Shown here: piece by piece, positions 10,938 through 23,487 of the stretch
How positions within the stretch are numbered: the first letter of the stretch is position 1
Layout: each line of letters opens with the position of its first letter
Assembly: GCA_038380435.1 (NCBI GenBank)
Contig: JAWZYU010000017.1
Span: forward strand, 19,343,283 to 19,407,282
Reading direction: 5' to 3'
Source of the DNA: Ryuthela nishihirai
Taxonomy: Eukaryota; Arthropoda; Arachnida; Araneae; Heptathelidae
Length of the DNA: 64,000 bases
Translations under genes and position numbers: made by a program
The notes under the pieces: generated by a model
The model's database searches: none
The model's input: the letters and a program-made list of their open reading frames with translations, nothing else
What the model was told of the DNA's origin: nothing

Positions 10938-11513
10938 TACTGGTTTCCACAAATTAAGGAAAATCCCTATGTTAAGTCAATGGCCAGCTAAAGTCAAAGC
11001 TCTATAACTTCTAAATTAAGTTTTTTTTTTTGTTTTGAAAAATGTGATTGCAGATAAATATCTCAATCAAATAAATCAATATCTCGATTTTCAACAATAT
11101 TCGTTCAGTATTTAATGAGTTATGGAAGTTTGAATATTTAACAACAGCAATGCCAGTCTTAAGAAACTTATACAAAGCTGAAGAATAGTGAAAGAATTCT
11201 TTACACAAAGTTCTAAAATACAAACTTCTTTTATTAAACACTTTGATACAAAACTTATTACTAAGTTTTAATTCACTTCTGAAGTCAATTTTTATGGCTG
11301 GCATTGTTATCGCTAAATATTCAAACTTCCATAACTCATTAAATACTGAACGAATATTGTTGAAAATCGAGATATTGATTTATTTGATTGAGATATTTAT
11401 CTGCAATCACATTTTTTCAAAACAAAAAGACTTATTTTAGAAGTTATAGAGCTTTGACGTTAGCTTCCCATTGACTTAGCATAAGGGTTTTCCTTAAGTT
11501 GTGGAAACCAGTG
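10938..11513. mobile_element. Foldback element with long inverted repeats, TA-flanked
   Basis: Arms of about 217 bp (10938-11156 and 11298-11513) are inverted copies around a spacer of about 140 bp. Termini read YACTGGTTTCCACAA and are flanked by TA on both sides, which fits a Tc1/mariner-type non-autonomous foldback element. ORFs in the arms mirror each other and are not genes. Confidence 0.87.
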
Positions 11514-12668
11514 TATGCGATTTTCTATCATTAATATTTTTCCTGCCACGCTTGGAAAAAATTACTTAATTTTGGGGGCCATACTAATTTCTAATTATAT
11601 ATTACTATACAGGGCCCAATCAAGGAAAGGGCGGGCAAGGGGGAGGGGCGAGAATGCTATTAACCGGAACGGGGGGGGGGGGAGAGGGCCGCCAAAGCAT
11701 AAGGAAAACCTTTATGCTTTGGCGGCCCTCTCTTCCATATCAGGCCCTACGTCAGCCACCTGCTGGCCCCTAACAACAAGATAAATATATGCATTTCTTA
11801 CTCTTTTCAAGAAATTTGTTATAGACTAACCACTAAAATGTCGGGAAAAAATTTATACCGGAATAGCGTTCCGATTCATTCCAGCTCGATCTTGTCCCCC
11901 CCCCCCAACCCCATTTATATCTTTTCCTTGATCTGTTCCTGTTACCGTGCAGCCTTTTATTCAATTACTTATAAAAGCAAATATTATTTAGGAGCTTGAT
12001 CATTGAAAACGTATTTTCTTTTATTATTTTTCGAAAAGATTATAAAAGAAAGATTGAACATGATAAAAAAGGTTTCTTTTTTGATGTCCCATTGGTTAAA
12101 ATGATTATCTTGCAAAGGCATTTTGTTTATATTTCACCGAAATTATTTATCTTTTTACCTTATGATATTAGAATGGACAAAAACCCTCGAGGCTTCAAAA
12201 ACAAAATTCACAATGCATTCCTACATTCTATTAGCTTAGCCACAACTTTAGATCTTTTTGTTTCCTTAGCTCGATTATTTCAAATGGCTACTTTATATAA
12301 TGGAAAGTGTTTTAGTTTTCCTTTTTTATTTACCACCGTTATTAAAGTTTTAAGAATCTGTTCCTTGATTCCAGTTTTCTTTCGTTTCTATTCTTGCTTG
12401 TATTTTTTTGCCCTATTTGTGTGTGTTTTGTGTATTTCTTTGCGTTTGAATAAATCAAATTAAAAAGTTTAAAAACGATTTCAAACGTCATACTTTATTT
12501 TTTATAAGAAGTTTCTTACAATGCTTTGCGATAATAGATTGATGGAAATTGATACACAAGACGGAAATTGTCATCATAAATTCACGGAAGCAGCATTATA
12601 AGGGCTAAGCTTACTCAGACGGACCATTGTTTCGTAATGCTGACTGACTAAGTGAGACTGCTGAGGGA
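11514..12668. other. Unassigned stretch with repeat fragment and hairpin
   Basis: A repeat fragment at 11610-11785 contains a 22-bp-stem hairpin at 11682-11732 whose arms carry GGGCCGCCAAAGCAT. G and C runs occur near 11671 and 11897. A 155-aa ORF (11996..12463, +) is AT-rich and rich in Phe, Ile and Leu with no recognisable domain, so it is not called as a gene. Confidence 0.5.
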
Positions 12669-13064
12669 GGGGTGGGGAGGGGGTGGCTCAGTCGGTAGCG
12701 CGCCAGGCTCGTAATCTGTAGTTCCCAGGTTCGAGTCCCAGCTGGGTCAGCGTTGAGATTTATCTCCGCAAAATTCCCCGCCCTGCCCACGGTCAGTAGG
12801 GGACACCGATCGGCTTGGAAAGACCACCGTCCGTCGGATGGGACGTTAAGCCGTGGCTCCGTGTGCGGGAGAGCCATACCCTGTTCACGTTAAAGAACAC
12901 GCTGGATGGCCTTGACGGGAGGCTACCATCTGTCTCCCAACAGCTGTTCCAGTGGGTCCCCTCCCCCAACCTTCTTTGAGCCTTCGGGGTCCATGTGACC
13001 TGGCCATTTAGCCCATGGTGTGCAAAAAAGTGCCGCTCAGAGGTAAAACAACCCAACCCAAACA
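12669..13064 (+). mobile_element. SINE-A, full length, 12-bp TSD
   Basis: A complete copy with an expanded G-rich 5' end and the tail ACCCAACCCAAACA. ACTGCTGAGGGA is duplicated at 12657-12668 and 13065-13076. Confidence 0.95.
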
Positions 13065-13280
13065 ACTGCTGAGGGAAGGCAATCATCTAGATTTTTTCAT
13101 TAAACTACTATTACATCGTTAGCAACGTGATTTGCTCTCAGGAATTCTGTTGCGCGATCATTATGATTCCAGATCTCGCTAATTGATCAGAGAAGTTTCG
13201 TGCATCTCATGTATAGGATGATTTTCAGCTTTATAACATTAGTATTGCCCTAACCGTAACTCCACTACTCCTGTGTCTTC

Positions 13281-13660
13281 GGGGCGGGGGTGGCACAGTC
13301 GGTAGCGCGGCAGGCTCGTAATCTGCAGTTCTCAGATTCGAGCCCCACCTAGACCAGCATTGATATTTATCTCCACTAAACTCCCATTCTATTTTCTATC
13401 AGGAAAGAGACACCAGTGGGCTTGGAAAGACCGCCGTCCGTCGGATGGAATTTTAAGCCGTGTGCAGTAAAGCTAACCGTGCACCTTGAAGAACACGCTA
13501 GTTGGCCATCATGGGAGACTTCCATCTGTCCCTTAACAGCTGTCCAGTGGATCCCCTTTCCCATACCTTCTCTGAGCCTTTGAAGTCCTTGTGATCTGGA
13601 CATTTAGTCCATTATGTGCAAAAAAGTGCCGAGAGGTCAGCCTCGAGGTAAAACAACCCA
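13281..13660 (+). mobile_element. SINE-A, diverged but complete, 12-bp TSD
   Basis: Head to tail are recognisable with more substitutions than neighbouring copies. TCCTGTGTCTTC is kept exactly at 13269-13280 and 13661-13672. Confidence 0.92.
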
Positions 13661-13672
13661 TCCTGTGTCTTC

Positions 13673-14120
13673 ACATAGCGGCCATCGCTTATTCTCTAGT
13701 TTTCACGTGGGAAAGCAAGCAGCGTAATATTACGGTGAACACAGCTTTACCTGCAGAATCAGTTGTAATTGTATGAGCTTAATTGCGTACTTTTCGAGTT
13801 CATTTATATTACCCATGAATTAATGATTCAAAAAGTGTTGGTATTTTAATTGTTGATTTGCACCGGTGTATCGGACGATTCTTAATATTCACATCATTCC
13901 GAACATACTAAAAACAACTGACGTGACCCTTCGAAACAAAATGGCGGCTGTAATATGAAGAATTCCTCTCTATCGTATCATGTCTTTTTATCATACGAGT
14001 ACAACTGTTTTTGAAGAAGGGCCGTGTCCACCACTGGATTGATGCGATTGCCAGTATGAGAACACCAATAGAATGATGAAAGTAAACGCGATTTTCTTGA
14101 CATGAGTTTCAAAACTTGAG
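13673..14120. other. Unassigned DNA
   Basis: No gene or repeat was recognised. Confidence 0.45.
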
Positions 14121-14134
14121 ACCCATCTGATTTG

Positions 14135-14515
14135 GGATGGGGGTGGCTCAGTCGGTAGCGCGCCAGGCTCGTAATCTGTAGTTCCCAGGTTCGAGTCCCA
14201 GCTGGGTCAGCGTTGAGATTTATCTCCGCAAAATTCCCCGCCCTGCCCACGGTTAGTAGGGGACACCGATGGGCTTGGAAAGGCCGCCGTCCGTCGGATG
14301 GGACGTTAAGCCTTGGCCCCGTGTGCGGGAGAGCCATACCCTGTGCACGTTAAAGAACACGCTGGATGGCCTTGACGGGAGGCTACCATCTGTCTCCCAA
14401 CAGCTGTTCCAGTGGGTCCCCTCCCCCAACCTTCTCTGAGCCTTCGGGGTCCATGTGACCTGGCCATTTAGCCCATGGTGTGCTAAAAAGTACCGCTCAG
14501 AGGTTAAACAACCGA
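14135..14515 (+). mobile_element. SINE-A, full length, about 14-bp TSD
   Basis: A complete copy between ACCCATCTGATTTG (14121-14134) and ACCCATCTGATTCG (14516-14529), with one mismatch in the duplication. Confidence 0.94.
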
Positions 14516-14529
14516 ACCCATCTGATTCG

Positions 14530-15605
14530 CCAGATGATGAATGATGTTCAGTTGCCTTCACTCTGGCTGGCTCTTCCAAAAGAGGCTCCCATCATTTCCA
14601 AATGAAAAACTGCCATTCTCTAAGACTTAGGAAATCGGCTTCTATATTACGCCATGGAATAATAAATAATACATAAATAACATAACTAATATAGAAATTT
14701 ATATAAAAAAATAAATGTTTAAGATGAATAAAGAAGATATGTATATATGTTCAGAACCAGCTACTAAGGGGATCACCAGAAATTTTCGGAAAATTTAGAA
14801 GATTAAATTTTAAGAATTTTATTACATATAATTGATGAACTTCACCGACACTAAAGAAAATTGAACCTGATAGTGTTTTTTCCCTTCTATCGTTTATTCC
14901 ACACACACACACCACGAAAATATTTTCTATTAACATACCTATTTGAGTTCAGTATATGAATTTAAAGAACACGCAAGTATAATTATTATTATAAACTGTA
15001 ATGTTAAGTCTACATGTGTGTTGATCTCATCAAAGACTTTAACGGAGGTTACGGTTATCATAATTTGTAAATGCCATAAAACAGTGTTTTTCAACTCCTA
15101 GGATTTGCAGATGTGCCTGCAAGATTTTTGATTTTATAACATCAAAAAGGTAAATGCAGCGAAAAATGACAATTCAAAAGAACTCCATCGGATAATTTTG
15201 ATATTTGTTACATAAATATTAACCTTAGGTCGTTTGGGGCATTCGCTATGAGGCGTATACTGAGTTTTTCCACAATAAATACATATGACTTTGCAGCCTT
15301 CCAACAGGTTCGCACGCTCAGTTTGTTTTTATTCCTGTTTTTTTTTCCACAGATCTTTTTTATTTTGCTATGTGGGGAAGTTTGCCGCGAGATCAAAATG
15401 GTTTGAATATCTAAGTGGAATGTAAGGAGCTGGAACGGTTAAAAGCGTGACAACCTGTGCCATGGCCTAATGGTTAAATTTGCCCTTTGCAGACGAATTA
15501 GGAAAGCCCAGGAGATGCCAAATGGAGAAAATGGTTGCAAAGTATATTTCATTTGGAAGTAGTATTTTGGGTGAGGACTGTCAGACATTCGTTTGTGATC
15601 TCAAA
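14530..15605. other. Unassigned AT-rich DNA
   Basis: A short CA repeat lies near 14900. At about 15081, CAGTGTTTTTCAACTCCT resembles a hAT terminus, but no partner end was found. Confidence 0.4.
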
Positions 15606-15613
15606 TTATACAG

Positions 15614-16743
15614 TTGGGTTAGGTTGTTTTACCTCTGAGCGGCACTTTTTTGCACACCATGGGCTAAATGGCCAGGTCACAAGGACCCCGAAGGCTCAGA
15701 GAAGGTTGGGGGAGGGGACCTATTGGAACAGCTGTTGGGAGACAGATGGTAGTCTCCCGTCAAGGCCATCCAGCGTGTTCTTTAACGTTGGGTTGGTTTT
15801 CCTCTGAGCGGCACTTTTTTGCACACCATGGGCTAAATGGCCAGGTCACATGGACCCCGAAGGCTCAGGGTTGGGTTGGGTTGTTTTACCTCTGAGCGGC
15901 ACTTTTTGCACACCATGGGCTAAATGGCCAGGTCACATGGACCCCGAAGGCTCAGAGAAGGTTGGGGGAGGGGACCCACTGGAACAGCTGTTGGGAGACA
16001 GATGGTAGCCTCCCGTCAAGGCCATCCAGCGTGTTCTTTAACGTGCACAGGGTATGGCTCTCCCGCACACGGGGCCACTGCTTAACGTCCCATCCGACAG
16101 ACGGCCGCCTTTCCAAGCCGTCGGTGTCCCCTACTGACCGTGGGCAGGGCGGGGAATTTTGCGGAGATAAATCTCAACGCTGACCCAGCTGGGACTCGAA
16201 CCTGGGAACTACAGATTACGAGCCTGGCGCGCTACCAACTGAGCCCCCCCCCCCCGCCCCCCGAAGGCTCAGAGAAGGTTGGGGGAGGGGACTCACTGGA
16301 ACAGCTGTTGGGAGACAGATGGTAGCCTCCCGTCAAGGCCATCCAGCGTGTTCTTTAACGTTGGGTTGTTTTACCTCTGAGCGGCACTTTTTTGCACACC
16401 ATAGGCTAAATGGCCAGGTCACATAGACCCCAAAGGCTCAGAGAAGGTTGGGGGAGGGGACCCACTGGAACAGCTGTTGGGAGACAGATGGTAGCCTCCG
16501 GTCAAGGCCATCCAGCCTGCTCTTTAACGTGCACAGAGTATGGCTCTCCCGCACACGGGGCCACGGCTTAACGTCCCATCAGTCGGACGGCGTCCTTTCC
16601 AAGTCCATCGGTGTCCCCTACTGACCATGTGCAGGGAGGGGAGTTTTGCGGAGATAAGGCTCAACGTTGACCCAGCTGGGACTCGAACTTGGGAAGTACA
16701 GATTACGAGCCTGGCGCGCTACCGACTGAGCCACTCCCTCCCT
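15614..16743 (-). mobile_element. Composite of five SINE-A segments between one 8-bp duplication
   Basis: Segments at about 15614-15787, 15787-15869, 15870-16261, 16262-16361 and 16361-16743 are all SINE-A in - orientation. Two of them (15870 and 16361) are near full length. The junction TTCTTTAACG/TTGGGTTG occurs twice (15787 and 16361), so one breakpoint was copied. TTATACAG flanks the whole cluster (15606-15613 and 16744-16751), suggesting one insertion that grew by unequal exchange. Confidence 0.88.
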
Positions 16744-16751
16744 TTATACAG

Positions 16752-17057
16752 CTGAAAGAATATTCTTAAGAATACAATTTGAAGCACTGAGACAAAAGTT
16801 AAAGAAACTGTGGATCAACAAGTTTACACTCAAGTTTTGCGAATGCTTACATCAGTTGAGCATCAAAGACACCAACTTAAAACCCCAAATCTTCATTTTC
16901 AGATCACTTTTTAAAACATGATATCCAATTGTAAAATAAATTATATTGAAGTTTGAGTCTTAATATTTTTATTATAGTAAATTATCTATAATTCGATTTA
17001 TTAGTGAATGGCTTAAAAGACAAAGGATTTCTTCTAAAACATTCTATTGTCTTATCA
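16752..17057. other. Unassigned AT-rich DNA
   Basis: No gene or repeat was recognised. Confidence 0.4.
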
Positions 17058-17068
17058 CCTTATTTAAC

Positions 17069-17449
17069 GGGGGCGTCTCAGTCGGTAGCGCGCCAGGCTC
17101 GTAATCTGTAATTCCCAGGTTCGAGTCCCAACTTGGTCAGCGTTGAGATTTATCTCCGCAAAATTCCGCCCTGCCCACAGTGAGTAGGGGACACCAATGG
17201 GCTTGGAAAGGCCGCCGTCCGTCGGATGGGACGTTAAGTCATGGGCCCTTATGCAGTAGAGCCATACCTTTCTGCACCTTAAAAAACACGCTGGATGGCC
17301 TTAACGGGAGGTACCATCTGTCTCTCAACATCTGTTCCAGTGGGTCCCCTCTCCCAACCTTCTCTGAGCCTTCGGGGTCCTTGTGACCTGGCTATTTAGC
17401 CCATGGTATGCAAAAAAAGTGCCGCTGAGAGGTAAAACAATCCAACGAC
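17069..17449 (+). mobile_element. SINE-A, full length, 11-bp TSD
   Basis: A complete copy flanked by CCTTATTTAAC at 17058-17068 and 17450-17460. Confidence 0.93.
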
Positions 17450-17460
17450 CCTTATTTAAC

Positions 17461-18478
17461 GCACAATAGGCGTAAATAGCGAACAGCAAATGGAATAACA
17501 AATGGACGAAAATGCTGGAAATTTAAAGTATAACATCAATTCCAGTTGCGGACTGGCACTTTTTTTCAGGAGCGCAGCTGTAGCTAAGGGGCCCCTGATT
17601 GTGATAAAAAATTATTTTTCAAGATTTCAATACTTATTCTTTTCAGAGTTTTTACGTGAAGTTTAAAATAGGTTTTCCCCAATTCTGCGGAATTTCTGCA
17701 AAATAGCAATTATTAAAAAAAAAAATCCTGCTCCTATGAGGCTCTAGGGGCCAGTGACACTAAAAACGCTCCCCTTACCAGATTGGTTCGGTTTCATACC
17801 TGTACGAAGAACTCTTGTCAAGATTCTCTTTGCTTCTCATCACATAGTGACGAAAGAAAAACAGCTTGTTAGCGAGTTGCTAATGGCAACCAACCTCTTC
17901 CTCTAATCGCCTTCATTTCCTTTCTGGTTCTTATCTGATGAAGTTCCAACTGGAAGAGGAAGATGCTCTTCTTCCTCTCACATCCTGTGAACCTTTCATC
18001 GATTAATTGTAACCGCCCTAAATGGAACCAATTAATCTGACCTTGACACGCTCCATTAACAACGATGTCCTATTTCGGGGGGTTCAATGCAATTCTTTGA
18101 TCTATTGCTAATTGGCATGAACAAAACAACGTTCAACATCATACAGTAGTAATGATGATGAACATCCGAAATGCTCTCGAAAATTTATCGAAGAGCAGCA
18201 GATCGGAAGGATTTTCTTTACGATCAGAAATTCTGATATTCAAAAAATTACCTTGTTTACTACTTTCGAAACAACTTTATGCTTTTTCTCATTACCAAAC
18301 TTAAAAAAAGAAATCCCACAGGATCTCTCTTCGTATCGTAGGAAAGAGTGACAAAGTGGTGATGCCCTACCCTTAACTTGAAGAATTTTAGTAACGGAAT
18401 AGAGTGGAAAAAAATTTTCAAACTGATAAAACAGAGGGAAATTGCATATACGCGTATCCTTTGATTTACACGGTCAGT
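17461..18478. other. Unassigned DNA
   Basis: No gene was recognised. A possible decayed repeat runs from about 17545 to 17760, with GGGGCC-containing ends and no clear TSD. Confidence 0.4.
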
Positions 18479-18865
18479 TGTTGGGTTGTTTTACCTCTGA
18501 GCGGCACATTTTTGCACACCATGGGCTAAATGGCCAGGTCACATGGACCCCGAAGGCTCAAAGAAGGTTGGGGGAGGGCACCCACTGGAACAGCTGTTGG
18601 GAGACAGATGGTAGCCTCCCGTCAAAGCCATCCAGCGTGTTCTTTAACGTGCACAGGGTATGGCTCTCCCGCACACGGGGCCACGGCTTAACGTCCCATC
18701 CGACGGACGGCGGCCTTTCCAAGCCCATCGGTGTCCCCTACTGACCGTGGGCAGGGCGGGTGAATTTTGCGGAGATAAATCTCAACGCTGACCCAGCTGG
18801 GACTCGAACCTGGGAACTACAGATTACGAGCCTGGCACGCTACCGACTGAGCCACCCCCGCCCCT
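18479..18865 (-). mobile_element. SINE-A, full length
   Basis: A complete inverted copy from the tail (TTGGGTTGTTTTACCTC as read on +) to the head (CCACCCCCGCCCC). No clear TSD. Confidence 0.92.
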
Positions 18866-19045
18866 AATTGAATAAAGGTGTCGCGCTGTTTGTAGCAATC
18901 AGATCACCATTGGCCATTGGATTTCCCCAGTCATGACAATAGATGAAAAAAATCTCATGCCACATGCCGAGTCAATTCCAGTCCATTCATTCAAAAGTTT
19001 CAATTTTATATAACGTACACATTACTATGGGTATCAAAATTCATA

Positions 19046-19346
19046 TATCTCCACAAAACTCCCCACCCTGCCCACGGTCAGTAGGGGACACCGATGGGCT
19101 TGGAAAAGCGCCGCCCATCTGTCGAATGGGACGTTAAGCCGTGGCTCCGTGTGCGGGAGAGCCATACCTTGTGCACGTTAAAGAACACGTTGGATGGCCT
19201 TTACGGGAGGTTACCATCTGTCTCCCAACAGCTGTTCCTGTGGTTCCCCTTTCTCAACCTTCTCTGAGCCTTCGGGGTCATTGTGACCTGGCCATTTAGC
19301 CCATGGTATGCAAGAAAAGTGCCGTTCAGAGGTAAAACAACCAACA
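19046..19346 (+). mobile_element. SINE-A without tRNA head
   Basis: It starts at ATCTCCACAAAACTCC, just past the head/body boundary, and continues to the tail. No clear TSD. Confidence 0.85.
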
Positions 19347-19383
19347 ACTAACCAACCGTTGGTTCTCAGGAGATATTTTCTCG

Positions 19384-19556
19384 TGGCCATGGCCGAGTGG
19401 TTAGCACACTTCGCTACTGATCTAAGGGACCTGGGTTCGAGCCCAGGTGTAAGGCATGGATGTGTGTGTCGTTTTTCTGCTGAGGTCCTGCACAGGCTCT
19501 GTCAGACCTCTGTGGCAAGTAGCTGCTTGAGGGGCGTATTTATTTTATTTTTTTTT
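19384..19556 (+). mobile_element. SINE-B with internal deletion
   Basis: The head GGCCATGGCCGAGTGGTTAG and the tail AGCTGCTTGAGGGGCGTAT are present. The middle lacks the CATCCTCTCAGACCTTC part. Confidence 0.88.
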
Positions 19557-20043
19557 TATTTTTTAAAATAATGAAAGCTAAAAGTTTGATTATACATGTA
19601 CTGATGCAATTATTTGAAAATGTTCCTTTTTGTGGAGAATTAGCATGATATATTAAAATTATCATCCATAATTATTTAATTTCAATTACTGAAAAGTTTT
19701 GTTGTCCGCACTTGCAAACTGCTGTTCTATAGAGTAAGCAGCAAATAACCGAAGTTTTCCCTTAACGTCTGATTTGTCATTTGCTAAATCAATTAACTCT
19801 GAATTTTTATTTTAATTCTTAATTTAGATTGCTGCAGAACCTGTATATTTTCGGGATTTTGCAGATTTCACAGATTGCGTTGTATGTTTCCATTGTTAAA
19901 GACACTTTCAATGAGAAATTTATTTAGAAGTAATTTATTTAAAAAAATATTATTATTATTGTACTCTTGTTATTAAAAAGTTATTTTCAAAGATGTATGA
20001 TTTTTAAGTTTTTTCTGTGTGCATCTGGAGTTAATGGCTTGTC
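19557..20043. other. Unassigned AT-rich DNA
   Basis: No gene or repeat was recognised. Confidence 0.45.
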
Positions 20044-20054
20044 AATAGATAAAC

Positions 20055-20433
20055 GGGGCGAGGGTAGCTCAGTCGGCAGGCTCGTAATCTGTATTTCCCA
20101 GGTTCGAATCCCAGCTGGGTCAGCGTTGAGATTTATCTCCGCAAAATTCCCCGCCCTTCCCACGGTCAGTAGGGGACACCGATGGGCTTGGAAAGGCCGC
20201 CGTCCGTTGGATGGGACGTTAAGCCGTGGTCCCGTGTGCGGGAGAGCCATACCCTGTGCACGTTAAAGAACACGCTGGATGACCTTGACGAGAGGCTACC
20301 ATCTGTCTCCCAACAGCTGTTCCAGTGAGTTCCCTCCCCCAACCTTCTCTGAGCCTTCGGGGTCCATGTGACCTGGCTATTTAGCCCATGATGTGAAAAA
20401 AAAGTGCCACTCAGAGGTAAAACAACCTAACCC
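20055..20433 (+). mobile_element. SINE-A, full length, 11-bp TSD
   Basis: A complete copy with a small deletion in the head. AATAGATAAAC (20044-20054) and AATAGAAAAAC (20434-20444) flank it. Confidence 0.92.
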
Positions 20434-21756
20434 AATAGAAAAACTAAGTAATTTTAATATCAGAGCACCATAATTAAACCGGTAATTTTATGAGATGAAG
20501 CCCTCACTTGATTATCATTATCAGTTGAACTCCTTATCTTTTGGTTCCTTTTAATTCAGAATCGGCACTGAGATGCGAATGGCTTCGAGAATATTGACCG
20601 TAGCCGTAAGTGAATAATTTTCTCTCTTTCTGGGTTGCACTCCCACATAATAGCATGAATGAGTTCGCTTTTGTTTGCTGCCCAAGTAGTTTTCCAGCTG
20701 CCCACTGAGAACTTGAATCGACTGAATTCTAAATGGATCTTATCAGATCCCTATTATTACTTTTCTCGCAAATTCGTCGTCCCATTGTAATTGGCAGAGA
20801 AATCTTCTAAATAGGTCTCGAGGTGTTCACCGAAGGGACCACTGCAGCAACAATGGCCAACGTCGCTGCTCTGTGGAGCTAAGGAACATAAGAAATGGTT
20901 ATAGCAGTTTGCATTGTGTTCTAAACAGGACTGGCTTTCAAGGGGCACCAAATGAGCCCGTCTTTGCATGAAAGAACCTTTATTCGATAATAATTCTTTA
21001 AAAATGCATCTGTGTTAGGAAGAAAATGGTACTCGTGAAGGATGCAAATTTCTCTCTCCTCTTCATCATCATCTGACGATCATCCCTGTCCTCGAGGCCC
21101 CTCTTCACCTTTCACCACTTCGCCCTTCCACGCGGAAGCCAGTTACACGTTTCCTGCCCATGTGACATCGAACTCGATCGCTACTCGGCTCACGATTGGC
21201 TGCGGTCGCCGCAGTTGCCTGGACAACGCTCGCGAACGTGAGGCTCGCTCAGATCGTGACAGACCTTTTCGGTCACGTGCGAGATCGGCACGTGACAACA
21301 GATGGGAGTGTGATTCGAATCGGTAGAATGGAAATTCTCCTGTCGAGCGATTGTTGGAAAAACATTTGTCGACACTGGCCTAGCATTCATCAGATCGTGA
21401 GTCTCGCTTCAAGTAATTCATTAAACTGGAATTATTCAAAGCAATCATTGCTCTTGCTACGTGTTCGCAATGTTTATTTTGAACCATTTTCATGCCGTTT
21501 AAAAGTGATTACTGCCTAACGAAGTGGATTTTAGTTATTAGAACACTGGGCAACAAGCAGCAACAAGAGTAGAAATGCATTTCCAAAGAGTCATTCACCG
21601 GACATTATTTCTTAAAAGGATTTCATTTAAACGAATCACGTAATCAGAAAAGGAGAAAGTTTCCACACCACCAGAAAAAACATATTTCGACAGTGAAAAA
21701 AAAAAAACTGAAGGAAATTTTATATTTGTTAATGTTTTTAACAAGTGCAAACCGTC
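20434..21756. other. Unassigned stretch with a CpG-rich patch
   Basis: About 21040-21400 is distinctly CpG-rich and carries two E-box CACGTG sites (about 21274 and 21289), an inverted CCAAT (ATTGG, about 21195) and a near X-box (GTTGCCTGGACAAC). ORFs up to 107 residues there have no recognised domain. It is a candidate regulatory region or an unrecognised exon. Confidence 0.35.
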
Positions 21757-21978
21757 CGTCCCATTGGCCGAGCGGTTAAGATGCTTAGCTACCGATTAAA
21801 GGGACCCGGGTTCGAATCCCAGATAAGACTTAGATGTTTAGTTTCTTGGTTGTCTTTTTGCTGAAATTTCGCCCTCTTCACAGATCTTCTCTGTATTATT
21901 ATAACGACAGACTCTTGTCACCCCTTTGTAGTAAGCAGCTACTTGACGTTTTTTTTTATTTTTTTATTTTATTTATTA
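21757..21978 (+). mobile_element. SINE-B, diverged
   Basis: The head CATTGGCCGAGCGGTTAAG, box B-like GGTTCGAATCC and a decayed body and tail are present. Confidence 0.8.
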
Positions 21979-21984
21979 CGGCTA

Positions 21985-22310
21985 CACTATTTTACCTCTG
22001 AACAGCATTCTTTTCACACACAATGATCTAAACGGCCAAGTCATAAGGACTCCAAAGGCTCAGAGCTGGGTAGGGGATAAAGACCCATTGGACAGCAGTT
22101 ACGAGACAGATAGGAACCTCCCGTCAAGGCCATCCAGCGTGTTCCTTAACGTCCGCAGGGTATGGTTCTCCTGCGCCCGGGGTCACGGTTTAACGTCCCA
22201 TTCGAGGGAGAAAGAGGACATCGAGGATGTCTTCTTTCTCACCGAGGGCAGGGTCAGGGTTATAGCAGAAAATCTGAGTCAAACACGGAAACATCAGGAT
22301 ACGATTCTGG
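21985..22310 (-). mobile_element. SINE-A, diverged
   Basis: The tail (TTTTACCTCTGAACAGC), the middle and a decayed head side are recognisable in - orientation. It is much more diverged than neighbouring copies. Confidence 0.75.
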
Positions 22311-22372
22311 CTGGCGCTCTATTCACCGAGTCCGCTATTACAGGTGATTAGCATTGTCCCCACTATTACAGG

Positions 22373-22671
22373 TAGGTTGGGTTATTTTACCTCTGAACGG
22401 AACAATTTTGTACACCATGGGCTAAATGGCCAGGTCACAAGGACCCCGAAGGCTCAGAGAAGGCTGGGGGTGGGGACCCACTAGAACAGCTGTTGGGAGA
22501 TAGATGGTAGTCTCCCGTCAGGGCCATCCAGCGTGTTCTTTAACGTGCACAGGGTATGGCTCTCCCGCACACGGGGGCACGGCCTAACGTCCCATCCGAC
22601 GGACGACGGTCTTTCCAAGCCCATCAGTGTCCCCTACTGACCGTGGGCAGGGCGGGGAGTTCTGCGGAGAT
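22373..22671 (-). mobile_element. SINE-A without tRNA head, 11-bp TSD
   Basis: Tail and body are present, stopping at CTGCGGAGATA at the head/body boundary. ACTATTACAGG (22362-22372) and ACTATTATAGG (22672-22682) flank it, so the truncation occurred at insertion. Confidence 0.88.
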
Positions 22672-22768
22672 ACTATTATAGGTGATTAACATCATTGTTC
22701 CTATACATTCATCCTATATCATGTATTATTACATTAATTAGGGGTCAACTAGATAAAAATAAGTATAA

Positions 22769-23117
22769 CAAGGCCGGACTTACGCATAAGCTAACTAAGC
22801 TACAGCTTAGGGCATCGCGATATCAGGAGCCTCAAAGAAATGTATTTCAAATTTTACTGCGTTACGAAAATTTTTTAAATTTTGATTCTCTTGTTCATCT
22901 TTGCTTATCAATGCTAGAATAATGTTTTCACCACATCAATTTCGTGTTTATTTTTCAATATTCTCCTCAGTCAGAATAATTATATATTATTTCGAATAAT
23001 TATATATAATAATCAGAATAATTATATATAATAATATATATATTTCGACTTTCGATTTTTTGGGAGCCTCTTAAATTTGAATAGCTTAGGGCCTCAGAAG
23101 GTCAAAGTTCGGCCCTG
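22769..23117. mobile_element. hAT-like MITE with imperfect 8-bp TSD
   Basis: The ends CAAGGCCGGACTTACG and (inverted) CAGGGCCGAACTTTGA form terminal repeats. AAGTATAA and AAGTACAG flank them, with 6 of 8 identical. The interior is AT-rich and non-coding. Confidence 0.68.
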
Positions 23118-23125
23118 AAGTACAG

Positions 23126-23487
23126 AGACAAAAAATAATTTTCAAATGTTTTAAAGGCATTGTTAGACAATCCTTTTTTTTTTTGGTGTCCATAGGCCGA
23201 GAAAGTCTCTTTTTCAGAATATGCATATTTAATAAGAGCATGACGTCATAATTCGCATAGCAAATTGATGCTCAGCCGAGAAAATTTCTCAACTACAAAA
23301 TGCCTAAGAATAGTACCAGGCCGAGAGACTGGCCAATCGCGCTGCTGCCCTGGAAGACAAATTTTAAGGACTCGTTAAAACATTTTTTATCATAGAAGTG
23401 TTAAAAATATCTACATTGAAAAATTTCTAAACGAAAAAAGAGCATTTCCTCTTTTTCAAGAGAGAGAGAGAGAAGTTTTCAAACAGA
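23126..23487. other. Unassigned DNA
   Basis: It holds a short GA repeat near 23460 and two AGGCCGAGA motifs. No gene was recognised. Confidence 0.4.

Noticed and set aside
11996..12463. 155-aa ORF on +
   Set aside because: AT-rich low-complexity composition, no motif, no promoter or splice context.
15081..15100. hAT-like terminus CAGTGTTTTTCAACTCCT
   Set aside because: No matching opposite end or TSD was found nearby.
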